The notes beneath the pieces were generated by a model that did not search any database, had not been told where the DNA came from, and was given only the letters and a program-made list of their open reading frames with translations. A stretch of 64,000 bases of DNA from DASXUX01 sp036504595. GTDB lineage: Bacteria > Planctomycetota > SZUA-567 > H5-PLA8. Location: positions 124,001 through 188,000 of the forward strand of contig DASXUX010000081.1 in assembly GCA_036504595.1 (NCBI GenBank), written 5' to 3'. The position numbers were made by a program, and so were the translations under genes. This document shows positions 35,992 through 43,014 of the stretch, one piece after another (the first letter of the stretch is position 1; each line of letters opens with the position of its first letter).

Positions 35992-36424
35992 GCGACCAAT
36001 CCCCACCGCCACCGCCAGCAGACAACGGAGGTGCAGGCAAGCGCTGGCACGCCGTGCGTTCATCAAGGGTCCTATTCCCATTCCGTGGCTCAGAAAGGCA
36101 GCCCAAACCTCATCGTCAGCAGTTCTTGTTGGGATGGCTGTCTGGTTCCGCAGCGGATTGAACAAGGGTCCAACGTTCAGGGCGGGACTCAAAGACCTAG
36201 GCATTCTGTGCGGTTCGCGCGATACGGCGCGCCGTGGGCTCAATGCCCTCCAGAAAGCTGGTCTTGTGATTGTCACGAGAACTGCGGGGCAAAAACCGGA
36301 GATCACGGTCCTTGCAGGAGCTGGAGTTGAGGGCCGTCATCCCCAATGGGCGGTAGGACAAAGCAAAGAAGAACGCGCGTCGGCGGCTACCGATCCTTCG
36401 GGCGCTCTGAATTTGGAAACGTAA
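35978..36424 (+). CDS. Winged-helix DNA-binding protein of the element
   Basis: 148 residues from the ATG at 35978 (MVVDERPIP), which overlaps the polymerase stop by 14 bases. The core RRAFIKGPIPIPWLRKAAQ, LVGMAVWFRSGLNKGPTF, DLGILCGSRDTARRGLNALQKAGLVIVTR reads as a winged helix-turn-helix with the recognition helix in SRDTARRGLNAL. Proteins with a fixed FIKGPIPLPWL-type opening are common in phages and plasmids. Possible roles are repressor, replication initiator or excision factor. The C-terminal 25 residues are low complexity. Confidence 0.8.
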   Translation: MVVDERPIPTATASRQRRCRQALARRAFIKGPIPIPWLRKAAQTSSSAVLVGMAVWFRSGLNKGPTFRAGLKDLGILCGSRDTARRGLNALQKAGLVIVTRTAGQKPEITVLAGAGVEGRHPQWAVGQSKEERASAATDPSGALNLET

Positions 36425-36859
36425 AGGATTGGAGATGAGGCGATTTACTTACAACGCCGCGGGTTGGCCGGCAGTCTGCTCCCAGGCCGTTCGGCAACCT
36501 GATTCTACCCTGCCATAGCGCAGGGCCGTTGTAGATGCGGCCGAGCAACGACGCTGCAGCCAAACCGCGTGGCTGTGCCGACCTGGCCAAACCTGCGATA
36601 GGAAGGGAGAAAGACCTACATAGGTGAGAGCGCCTCGCCGGGCGAAGTAGATGAGTCACATTGGCCAGCGGGATTGTGCCACTTGTTCCAGTAGCCTCGC
36701 TGGGGCAGCGAGGCTAAATCAAGAATCTGGGTTCGTCGAGAGAATACTGACTCTGTCCAAACACGGCGCCGCCATTTGGAGGCCATTAGGCAGAACCCGT
36801 GCCGGATCAAATACTATAACGCGCTACAGTAAACGAGCAGCCTCGCCGATACTCGGCTC
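36425..36859. other. Non-coding gap with structured segments
   Basis: No convincing gene in 435 bases. A folded segment (36450-36533) is listed separately. A perfect 10-bp hairpin, TAGCCTCGCT and AGCGAGGCTA around GGGGC, lies at 36692-36716 without a T run. Confidence 0.55.
36450..36533 (+). ncRNA. Possible structured RNA with a three-way-junction fold
   Basis: A closing stem TACAACG (36450-36456) with CGTTGTA (36527-36533) encloses two hairpins: a branched one opened by GGTTG and closed by CAACC (about 36462-36499) and CCCTGC-CATAGC-GCAGGG (36508-36525). The length (84 bases) and outline recall a tRNA, but there is no TTC-type T loop and no CCA. The strand is assumed from the neighbouring genes. 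Could be a small regulatory RNA of the element or an origin structure. Confidence 0.35.
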
Positions 36860-37540
36860 ATGCCCGTCAATGTGAAAGAGATCCGCAACCTGCTCCTCAC
36901 CGGCTCGCTGTCCGCCTACCGAAAATGTGGCCAGCAGCTCAATCGCATCTACAAGGGTCGGGCTGCTTATGGCCAGCGGGCACTTGAGCAGCTTTCGGCC
37001 AGACTAAGGCGCGCCGGCGACTGCGCGTGCAGCGCTAACTTGCTGGCGAAGTGCAGATCGCTGGCAATCTGGGATCGGTTCGACGTGCGCTTGGCCATCC
37101 AGCGCGGAATTCCCTGGCGGGCAGTGATTAAACTGCTGGCCATTGATGGCCTTTCCCGCCGCCTGGAATCCCCGGCCCAGCGCGAGCGGTTTATTCGGAA
37201 ACGGTGCGCTCTGATGCGCAGATACCCCCGTGGTCGTGTAGCGCAGAAGCGATGGCGCGCTGACTTGGGGAGATTGAGACTTGCGCTGCTTCGCCATATC
37301 CGGCCGACATCAAAGGCCAAACAACTTGCCGCAGTGCGAAGAGCCATTCGGTTGCGGCTAAACAACGTTCGCCAACGGCTGGCAGACAGCCGGCCGTTGA
37401 TCCCAAAATTCCAACAGGATGCCGCCGACCGTGCAGACAAACGGCTGCGCAGGCTGACAAAGGCCATCTACAAATTGCTGCTATCCGCGGCTGAGCAGCA
37501 ACACGAGCTGGCTGGTCAATCTGCCGCAAAGGAGAAGTAG
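36860..37540 (+). CDS. Arg-rich helical protein of the element, function unknown
   Basis: 226 residues with strong positive charge, almost entirely helical by composition (ARLRRAGDCACSANLLAKCRSLAIWDRFDVRLAIQRGIPWRAVIKLLAIDGLSRRLESPAQRERF, then long Arg/Lys/Leu helices). No signal peptide. The segment IQRGIPWRAVIKLLAIDG could be a small DNA-binding helix-turn-helix. It is isolated from the polymerase operon by a non-coding gap of 435 bases and followed by the origin-like region. Nucleic-acid binding is inferred from charge. Confidence 0.6.
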   Translation: MPVNVKEIRNLLLTGSLSAYRKCGQQLNRIYKGRAAYGQRALEQLSARLRRAGDCACSANLLAKCRSLAIWDRFDVRLAIQRGIPWRAVIKLLAIDGLSRRLESPAQRERFIRKRCALMRRYPRGRVAQKRWRADLGRLRLALLRHIRPTSKAKQLAAVRRAIRLRLNNVRQRLADSRPLIPKFQQDAADRADKRLRRLTKAIYKLLLSAAEQQHELAGQSAAKEK

Positions 37541-37719
37541 CAATCTGCCGCCGGGTTCGAAATTCGACCATAATGCTGCTACAGATCCCACCACCCTCCG
37601 ATCCTGAACATGGCGATCGATGCAATGGCCTGCGGTCCGTGGTTGTGGTCATTCCGCGCATTGGATCTGCCATGACGAAAATGACAGATTGCGCAAGGGC
37701 GCAGGCCATTTCCATCCAT

Positions 37720-37741
37720 ATATTAACACGCGTGTTAATAT
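37720..37741. promoter_or_regulatory. Perfect 22-bp palindrome
   Basis: Centred on the MluI-type ACGCGT; the inner 20 bases read TATTAACACGCGTGTTAATA. A/T-rich arms in a GC-rich region and perfect symmetry suggest a dimer-binding operator or origin component. Confidence 0.6.
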
Positions 37742-38326
37742 TGAAACCAACTCCATTGCAGCAATGGACTTGCAGGAATGGGCGCCGCTTCAGGCCATTA
37801 CCGTGCCGGCCATGACAGCCGGGCCGTCTCTGAGGTCTATTCCCGGTGTGGGATGGCTGGGCAGAGGAGCGTTTCGGGCAGATGGCCGGCATTTGCGCTG
37901 CAATGGCGTCCAGGAGGCTCAGGCCATCAATGGGCTGTGGAATGCCTCCAGAGCGGGAAAACCCCTTGGCGAGCCCCAATCGCCGGCAAATGGCCGTCTG
38001 CTACGGTGTTCAGGCCAGGAATCGAGGCCATCTGCTGCCATCCCGCTAGGCCAATCTCAAGTTCGGCCCGCGAGATCCCAAGTTCGGACCTGGATCTGCA
38101 GCTACTGGCCATCAGGCGGGCTTACAGAAGACGGGGCGCTGGACGACGCGCTCACACTCGATGCAAATGGCCATCTGCCGCGATTCAACACCTCCATTCC
38201 TGCTGTGACTTATGGGAGTGCCTGCGGGTCGTCACGCTCATCCGCCTATTCGCAGCCATCGTCGTGTCGTCGTCACTTGCTCGTGGCACTCTCGGCTGTT
38301 GCCGGTCATCGGTGAAGGCACGCGCT

Positions 38327-38398
38327 GACCAATCACTTGAACCGGGCAACAGCGGGCCGAATCCACGGCCCGCTGCGCTCCGGCCTAAGTGATTGGTC
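38327..38398 (-). terminator. Long nested hairpin after the displaced integrase end
   Basis: GACCAATCACTT (38327-38338) pairs with AAGTGATTGGTC (38387-38398); inside is a second hairpin GCGGGCC/GGCCCGC (38352-38358 and 38367-38373). On the minus strand it follows the TAA at 38406 directly, so it may end the integrase transcript in the circular form. There is no T run, so a pure intrinsic terminator is unlikely. Confidence 0.4.
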
Positions 38399-38405
38399 TT
38401 GACAC

Positions 38406-38729
38406 TTATCTGCCAGCACCAGTAACGGAACGAGCCACAGTGAGAAAGCCGGCCTTAACATCCTCCGGAAGTCTCGGCCAGAGCGCCGTCAGCTCTTCAA
38501 GATCGGCGTGAACAGCCTCTTTTTTCTGTATGCTAATGGTGTGCTCCAAAACTGTCCGGGCGGCCCTTTTTGGCCGTCCGGGACCGGTCCTGAAGTTGAC
38601 AGTTGGCATGGTCGGCGCATCTGTCGAGTGTCCTGTTCTCATAGGAGGAATTCCGACGTTTGCGTTTATCTGTCCTGAAGTCGTCGTCGGTAACGTGTTT
38701 ATCAAACGCGGCCCATGCGCTCCCGCCAA
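38406..38729 (-). CDS. Displaced 3' segment of the integrase frame (alternative C-terminal domain)
   Basis: A 107-codon open frame whose first codons (TTG GCG GGA GCG CAT GGG) are the attachment core read in exactly the same phase as in the integrase. In a circular element, integrase and this segment form one continuous frame. The segment has a basic region (GPGRPKRAARTV) and ends with a conserved-looking helical module (HADLEELTALWPRLPEDVKAGFLTVARSV). In the integrated state it has no good ribosome-binding site; internal ATGs at 38642 and 38609 could give small proteins of 78 or 67 residues. I consider it a severed integrase tail rather than an independent gene. Confidence 0.65.
   Translation of the reverse strand: MAGAHGPRLINTLPTTTSGQINANVGIPPMRTGHSTDAPTMPTVNFRTGPGRPKRAARTVLEHTISIQKKEAVHADLEELTALWPRLPEDVKAGFLTVARSVTGAGR
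38526..38545. repeat. Second 20-bp direct repeat, right copy
   Basis: Exact copy of 32034-32053, in the same orientation; a candidate integrase arm-binding site or a trace of an earlier recombination. Confidence 0.85.
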
Positions 38730-38731
38730 AT
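38712..38731. repeat. attR core (right 20-bp direct repeat)
   Basis: CCCATGCGCTCCCGCCAAAT, identical to the end of selC; marks the right boundary of the integrated element. The flanking bases differ on both sides (GATT versus GCGG on the left). Confidence 0.92.
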
Positions 38732-39062
38732 GAGCGCCAACGTGGCTGACACGGCCTGACGAATGGCCATGCGCCGATCACGCCCGATTGCTTTCCTCAT
38801 CGTTATCGATTCCGGCCTTCGCCACTTTCGTACGCTCGTCAAGCGCTGACGGGGTACGCGACTGATGATAACTTTCTTCTTCATCAGTGGATTCTCGCAA
38901 CGCAAGAGGCTGTTCTGGTAGGTATGTCAACGGCCGCGATGTCCTCATCAGGGGCGAAATGGCTGTTGGGAAAATTTCGAAAGTAAAGCTTGACGCGGGC
39001 GTTCCGGGCGGTTATGCACTTTCGAAGCGAAAGTCAAAACGCAAGCAATCGAAAGTGTGCGC
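38732..39062. other. Intergenic region between attR and the DeoR-type regulator
   Basis: No gene seen. This was the native downstream sequence of selC before integration. Its last 90 bases carry the operator-like repeats listed next. Confidence 0.6.
38975..39056. promoter_or_regulatory. Repeated TTTCG operator sites upstream of the DeoR-type regulator
   Basis: TTTCGAAA at 38975-38982, the inverted repeat ACTTTCG-AAG-CGAAAGT at 39018-39034, and a half site CGAAAGT at 39050-39056. DeoR/GlpR-family regulators bind repeated TTTCG-type sequences, so autoregulation and control of the downstream sugar genes is likely. Confidence 0.6.
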
Positions 39063-39827
39063 ATGAGCTTCATTGAGCGACAGAGGCAGATCGAGAACGT
39101 CTTGCAGCTTGAGCGCAAGATATTGGTGGACGACCTTTCGCGTCGTTTCGGCGTCAGCGAGGTGACGATCCGGAAGGATCTGACCGACCTGGAAGTCCGC
39201 GGCGTGCTGCTGCGCACGCACGGCGGAGCCGTGATTGCCGAGCGGCCCGACATGGTTGTTCCGATGCATCGCCGATCGCTGGAGCAGGTCTCGGAGAAAA
39301 ACCGTGTCGCGCGCGCGGCGGCGCGGCGCATTAAAGACGGCGAGTCTATCCTGCTGGACACCGGTTCGACCACGCTGGCTCTGGCGCGCGAACTGCGCGG
39401 CCGCAACTTGAACGTGATCACCAACTCGGTGTTGATTGCCGTTGAACTGGCGACCGACGAGCAGATCAACGTGATTGTGCTGGGTGGAACGCTGCGGCGG
39501 AGCTCGTACGCGCTGATGGGTTCGCTGGCGCTCGAACAGGTCCGCCTGCTGCACGTGGACCGGGCGTTCATGGGTGCGAGCGGTTTCGATCCGAAGACCG
39601 GTTTCTCCTGTCAAAACCTGATTGAGGCCGAAACCAAGCGGGCTATGCTCAAAACAGCCCACGACAAAGTTCTCCTCGTGGATCGCAGCAAGTTTGAGCG
39701 TAGCGCCTTCGCTCCTTTCTGCCCGCTCAAGGAGGTGGATTGCGTGATCAGCGATGACACGCCGTCACGGGCGGTGATCGAGGCGTTGCACAGGGCAAAA
39801 GTGGAACTCGTAGTAGCGAGGCAGTGA
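39063..39827 (+). CDS. DeoR/GlpR-family transcriptional regulator
   Basis: 254 residues from the ATG at 39063; a GTG two codons upstream is the alternative. The N-terminal helix-turn-helix has the DeoR signature LSRRFGVSEVTIRKDLTDLEVRGVLLRTHGGAV. The sensor domain shows the family phosphosugar-binding pattern: DGESILLDTGSTTLALAREL, VITNSVLIA, LGGTLRRSSYALMG, DRAFMGASGFD and VLLVDRSKF. Such proteins repress sugar catabolism operons and release DNA on binding a sugar phosphate. TTTCG repeats lie directly upstream. It leads the isomerase-aldolase and transketolase genes, whose inducer it probably senses. Confidence 0.95.
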   Translation: MSFIERQRQIENVLQLERKILVDDLSRRFGVSEVTIRKDLTDLEVRGVLLRTHGGAVIAERPDMVVPMHRRSLEQVSEKNRVARAAARRIKDGESILLDTGSTTLALARELRGRNLNVITNSVLIAVELATDEQINVIVLGGTLRRSSYALMGSLALEQVRLLHVDRAFMGASGFDPKTGFSCQNLIEAETKRAMLKTAHDKVLLVDRSKFERSAFAPFCPLKEVDCVISDDTPSRAVIEALHRAKVELVVARQ

Positions 39828-39910
39828 GGGGAATTGCGGCCTGCAGATGAACGCAGGTTGCAGTCCAAGATTCGGAATTTGGAAAATCGATCAAATACAA
39901 GGAGAGAGTA

Positions 39911-42016
39911 ATGACTAGCAAGGCAACCGCACAGGAATCAGGCAAGGCGACCAAGCCCGGCAGCGTCCTTAAGAGGAGCACAATGGAACTCCAGGCCAAC
40001 CCGAAATCTGTCGTGCATTTCATGCTCTACCCCGGCCCCGGCAACACGGATTCGGTCCTGCGCGGAGAGCCTGATGAAAGCTATCTGCTTTCGACGTTGC
40101 AGGAGGTGCTCAACGATCCCTACCTGCAGGCTGTCGAAATCACCCACATCAAGTCGCGCGTTCTCCGGCGCAAAGTCGCCGAACTGATCAAGGCCTCCGG
40201 GAAGCAGGCGTACTTCGGCTGCCAGCCCGTCCAGATCATCAACGAAGAAGACGTGATCGATCCCACCGACATCTGTTCCATCGACGAAAGCGAGCGGCGA
40301 AAAGCCGTCGCGCGGATTCTGGAACTGGTCGAGGAAGCCGCGGAACTCGGCTGCGTGGGCTTGGCGCTGTACTCCGGCCAGGATCCGGCTCAGATCAAAG
40401 GACCGCACACGGAAACCCGGCAGGAAGAACTGCGCTCGATCGGCAAGCGCCAGCTTATCCAGTCGTTGAATGAAATCTGCAAGGCTGCCGCGAAGAGGAA
40501 ACTGAGCGTATCTCTGGAAGCGTTCGATCGCCGCGGCAATGCCGCCGGCGAGAAGGCGTTCAAGACCTGCTTGATCGGCCCGATGGTGGAAGCGGTCGCG
40601 GTCGCCGAAGAAGTCAAGCGCGACATGGGCAACGCGAACTTCGGACTGTTGCTGGACGTTTGCCACTGCGTGCAGATGGGCGAAGGCCCGGATGTCATCC
40701 GCGGCGCCGCTCCGTACCTGAGCTTCGTTCACATCGCGAACACAGTTTTGAATCGAAACAACGCCGGCGGCGGCTCGCGCTATGGCGATGCGCATCCGAA
40801 GTTCGGTGTGCCGGACAGCGAAGTGACGCAGGAAGTGCTGGAAGGCTTCCTGGCCGCGCTGGTCGAGGTTGGCTATCAGGGCCCGATCGGTTTTGAGGTC
40901 AAGCCGATTGGCAGCGAGAACGCGGACGACGTGCTGCTGCAGTCGAAAGCGGTGCTGGACGGCGCGCGCAATTCGATCGACGTGGTGATTGTGCGCCAGG
41001 CCGGCTTTTGCTACCGCAGCCATGCGTACTTCACCGAAGAAGTGTTCGCGGAAATCAACCGGCTCCGGGTCGAGCAGCCCGAGTTGATCAAGAAAGAGCT
41101 GCTGGCTCGCAAACGCCGCAAGAACATCACCACCGACGGCTACCTGACGGTGCTGGCCGCCGACCATCCGGCTCGCTACCTGATGAGCCCGCCGGAAATG
41201 GGCAACCGCCTGGATTACGCGGGCCGAATTATTCGCTGCATGGCCGAGACGGACATCGACGGCTTGATGGCGACGGCGGACGTGATCGAAGACGTCGTGC
41301 TGGCCAATTACATCTTCCGGCAGAAGACCGGCCGCAGCTTTTTGGATGAGCGCGTCCTGATGGCGTGCGTGAATCGCACAGGCCTGGCCGGCATGGAACA
41401 TGAGCTGATGGACCGCGAGTCGGCTTACATCAGCGCCAAGAAGATCAAAGAAATGAACCTCGACGCGGCCAAGATGCTGCTGCGTCTGCCGCTCAAGTCC
41501 GACAAGACCGACCGCTACGCCATCGAAACGATGGAACGTTGCGCGAAGGTTACGGCCGAGTGCGTGGACCTGGGCATCCCGATGTTCATGGAGCCGCTGG
41601 CCGTCGAGAAGAAGCCGGAAGGTGGATTCGCGATTGTCGAAACGCCGGAAGCGCTGATCAAGGTCATGGGCGTGGCTGCCGCGCTGGCTCACAGCAGCGC
41701 CTACACGTGGCTCAAGATTCCGTACTGCAAGAACTACGACCGCGTGGTGAAGGCAACGACGCTGCCGATCCTGATGTTGGGCGGCCCGAGCACTGGAAAG
41801 CCGGCGGGCACGCTGGAGAACTTCGTGCGCGGTATGGGTGCCGGCGCGAACGTGCGCGGCGCGTTGGTCGGGCGCAACGTGATCTTCCCGGGCGATGACG
41901 ATCCGGCCACGATCGCTCAAGCGATCCACCTGATCGTTCACGAGCGCGTGACGGCGTTGGAAGCGATTGCGCGAACGAAGGAACTGCGCGGGGCGAACAT
42001 GGACCGCTTTAAGTAA
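39911..42016 (+). CDS. Fusion of sugar-phosphate isomerase/epimerase-like and DeoC/Cgl0159-type aldolase-like domains
   Basis: 701 residues, two TIM barrels. Residues about 30-355 belong to the xylose-isomerase-like/AP endonuclease 2 group (LSVSLEAFDRRGNAAGEKAF, FGLLLDVCHCVQMGEGP, FVHIANTVLN, PIGFEVKPIG), with plausible metal ligands Glu, Asp and His. Residues about 370-701 resemble the Cgl0159/deoxyribose-phosphate aldolase-like family (VLAADHPARYL, GLMATADVIEDVVLANY, AYTWLKIPYCKNYDRV with a candidate Schiff-base Lys, LPILMLGGPSTG). The fusion would isomerise a sugar phosphate and cleave it, feeding C2/C3 units to the transketolase downstream. The exact sugar (for example an inositol breakdown product) is not determined. 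GGAGAG precedes the ATG. Confidence 0.85.
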   Translation: MTSKATAQESGKATKPGSVLKRSTMELQANPKSVVHFMLYPGPGNTDSVLRGEPDESYLLSTLQEVLNDPYLQAVEITHIKSRVLRRKVAELIKASGKQAYFGCQPVQIINEEDVIDPTDICSIDESERRKAVARILELVEEAAELGCVGLALYSGQDPAQIKGPHTETRQEELRSIGKRQLIQSLNEICKAAAKRKLSVSLEAFDRRGNAAGEKAFKTCLIGPMVEAVAVAEEVKRDMGNANFGLLLDVCHCVQMGEGPDVIRGAAPYLSFVHIANTVLNRNNAGGGSRYGDAHPKFGVPDSEVTQEVLEGFLAALVEVGYQGPIGFEVKPIGSENADDVLLQSKAVLDGARNSIDVVIVRQAGFCYRSHAYFTEEVFAEINRLRVEQPELIKKELLARKRRKNITTDGYLTVLAADHPARYLMSPPEMGNRLDYAGRIIRCMAETDIDGLMATADVIEDVVLANYIFRQKTGRSFLDERVLMACVNRTGLAGMEHELMDRESAYISAKKIKEMNLDAAKMLLRLPLKSDKTDRYAIETMERCAKVTAECVDLGIPMFMEPLAVEKKPEGGFAIVETPEALIKVMGVAAALAHSSAYTWLKIPYCKNYDRVVKATTLPILMLGGPSTGKPAGTLENFVRGMGAGANVRGALVGRNVIFPGDDDPATIAQAIHLIVHERVTALEAIARTKELRGANMDRFK

Positions 42017-42050
42017 TTGCGGATTGCAGATCGCGGATTGCGGATAGAGG
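42017..42050. repeat. Heptamer repeat (ATTGCGG)
   Basis: Units ATTGCGG, ATTGCAG, ATCGCGG, ATTGCGG, ATAGAGG start directly at the stop codon of the aldolase gene. Related ATCGCGG units are found inside the glycosyltransferase gene at 25295-25320. Confidence 0.75.
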
Positions 42051-42060
42051 ACCGGCTGCA

Positions 42061-42552
42061 ATGGCGGAGGAGATTCAGCGGCCAAGCGCATACTTGGAGA
42101 CGACGATTCCAAGCTATCTGGCCGCCGAGCCCAGCCGCGACTTGGTAATTGCGGCACACCAGCAGATCACGCATCAGTGGTGGAACCACAGAGCCCGGCA
42201 ATACGAGTTGTTCGTTTCGGATTTCGTGCGCGCTGAGGTGATGGCTGGAGACCCGCAACTGGCAGCACGACGCCTAGACTTGATTGCGCGTGTGCCGACC
42301 TTGGCCGAGAATCCAGAGGTGCGCAACCTCGCCAAAGTCTACGAACAGCGGCTCGGACTTACGGGAAAGGGACTTGCCGACATCGCGCACTTAGCGTTTG
42401 CCGTGGAATATGAGGTAGACTATCTGCTAACATGGAATTGTGCTCACATTGCCAACGGCGAAGTGATCCGGAAGTTGTTGGAAGTAAATGGCGAGCTGAG
42501 ACGGGAGACGCCGGTAATTCTTACTCCAGAGGCTCTCTTGGAGTCGCTATAG
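42061..42552 (+). CDS. PIN-domain protein, probable toxin of a type II toxin-antitoxin pair
   Basis: 163 residues. PIN nuclease pattern: AYLETTIPSYLAAEPS with the first acidic residue as Glu, SDFVRAEVMAGDP, LADIAHLAFAVEYEVDYLLTWNCAHIAN with the central Asp. PIN toxins are RNases. The gene has entered between the aldolase and transketolase genes. The next gene, starting 11 bases downstream, encodes a small charged protein of the kind found next to such PIN proteins, so the order would be toxin then antitoxin. Confidence 0.82.
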   Translation: MAEEIQRPSAYLETTIPSYLAAEPSRDLVIAAHQQITHQWWNHRARQYELFVSDFVRAEVMAGDPQLAARRLDLIARVPTLAENPEVRNLAKVYEQRLGLTGKGLADIAHLAFAVEYEVDYLLTWNCAHIANGEVIRKLLEVNGELRRETPVILTPEALLESL

Positions 42553-42563
42553 GAGAACCTGAA

Positions 42564-42827
42564 ATGTGGACGGACGCGATCGTAGAGGAAGTGCGCGAGA
42601 TGCGCGTCAAATTGCTGGCCGAGTGCGGCGGCGAGCTGATGAGAGTATTTGACCGGGTAGCCGATCTGGAGAAGCAGCATCCTGAGCTAGTGATTAGCCG
42701 GGAGCAATTTCGGCGCACGCACCCTCGTCGAGGGGTTGCAAGTGCAGCAGGAAAACCCGTGCCGTCCGCCAGCGAGGCGGACACGGAGGGAAAAAGACCC
42801 AAGCCTGTGGCGGGATCCGATCGTTGA
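42564..42827 (+). CDS. Small protein paired with PIN toxin (putative antitoxin), C-terminus extended
   Basis: 87 residues from the ATG at 42564 (GGAG upstream). The core MWTDAIVEEVREMRVKLLAECGGELMRVFDRVADLEKQHPELVISREQFRRTHP is a short helical antitoxin-like protein. After this point the frame runs into a hairpin repeat and then out of frame through the next paralogue (RRGVASAAGKPVPSASEADTEG), so its original stop has been lost. It overlaps the next gene by 86 bases. Confidence 0.65.
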   Translation: MWTDAIVEEVREMRVKLLAECGGELMRVFDRVADLEKQHPELVISREQFRRTHPRRGVASAAGKPVPSASEADTEGKRPKPVAGSDR

Positions 42828-42975
42828 GGAGCTTCACGAGGTTCGCGCCAAGCTGCTTGCGGAGTGGGGCGGTGACTTGATGAAGTTGTTGGACAAAATG
42901 GTCGAGTTGGCGAAACAGCACCCTGAGCGCCTGATAACGCTCGACGAGTTCCGGCGCTTGCACCCGTCCCACTGA
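42742..42975 (+). CDS. Second copy of the putative antitoxin (tandem duplicate)
   Basis: 77 residues from a GTG at 42742 (GAGGGG six bases upstream); CTG at 42804 aligns with the ATG of the first copy. The core LWRDPIVEELHEVRAKLLAEWGGDLMKLLDKMVELAKQHPERLITLDEFRRLHP matches the first copy through its whole length. The extra N-terminal stretch (QQENPCRPPARRTRREKDPS) is coded by the repeat between the copies. Either copy could neutralise the upstream PIN protein. Confidence 0.6.
   Translation: MQQENPCRPPARRTRREKDPSLWRDPIVEELHEVRAKLLAEWGGDLMKLLDKMVELAKQHPERLITLDEFRRLHPSH
42757..42786. repeat. Hairpin repeat between the two antitoxin-like copies
   Basis: CCGT..GTCCGCC-AGCGA-GGCGGAC-ACGG folds into a hairpin with 7-bp core stem. 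It is read in two frames, extending the end of copy 1 and the start of copy 2. Confidence 0.6.
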
Positions 42976-43014
42976 GAGTGGCAGAAAGCAGTTCATTCAC
43001 AAAAAGGAAACCCA

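Larger units (their letters stand above)
37541..38405. other. Long non-coding, repeat-rich segment: candidate origin or control region of the element
   Basis: Open frames here look random. Visible structure: a 22-bp perfect palindrome (37720-37741); near-palindromic copies of GCAAATGGCCATCTGC at 37878-37896 (split by three bases), 37986-38001 and 38163-38178, with a half copy at 38024-38035; a CAAGTTCGG direct repeat spaced 21 bases (38058 and 38079); and a long hairpin at 38327-38398. Repeated sites, a palindrome and a hairpin in an element with its own polymerase suggest an origin, which is inference. Confidence 0.5.
31943..38731. mobile_element. 6.8 kb selC-integrated element with tyrosine integrase and family A DNA polymerase
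   Basis: Bounded by an exact 20-bp direct repeat whose left copy is the 3' end of selC. Contents from left to right: integrase (-), a regulatory gap, an unknown 202-residue protein, a proofreading family A DNA polymerase (frameshifted), a winged-helix protein, a structured RNA-like segment, an Arg-rich protein, an origin-like non-coding segment, and the displaced 3' end of the integrase frame. No capsid, terminase, relaxase or secretion genes are visible. None of the chromosome's heptamer or octamer repeats occur inside it, which fits recent arrival. It looks like a self-replicating integrative element or satellite. Confidence 0.85.

Noticed and set aside
37620..38392. Overlapping frames of 204-262 codons in the origin-like segment, some with repeated ADGRHLRCNG-like peptides
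   Set aside because: The peptide repeat follows from repeated palindromic DNA sites, it appears on both strands, and the sequences otherwise look random with no ribosome-binding site.
31943..38731. Element as a complete prophage
   Set aside because: No capsid, portal, terminase, tail or lysis gene is visible.
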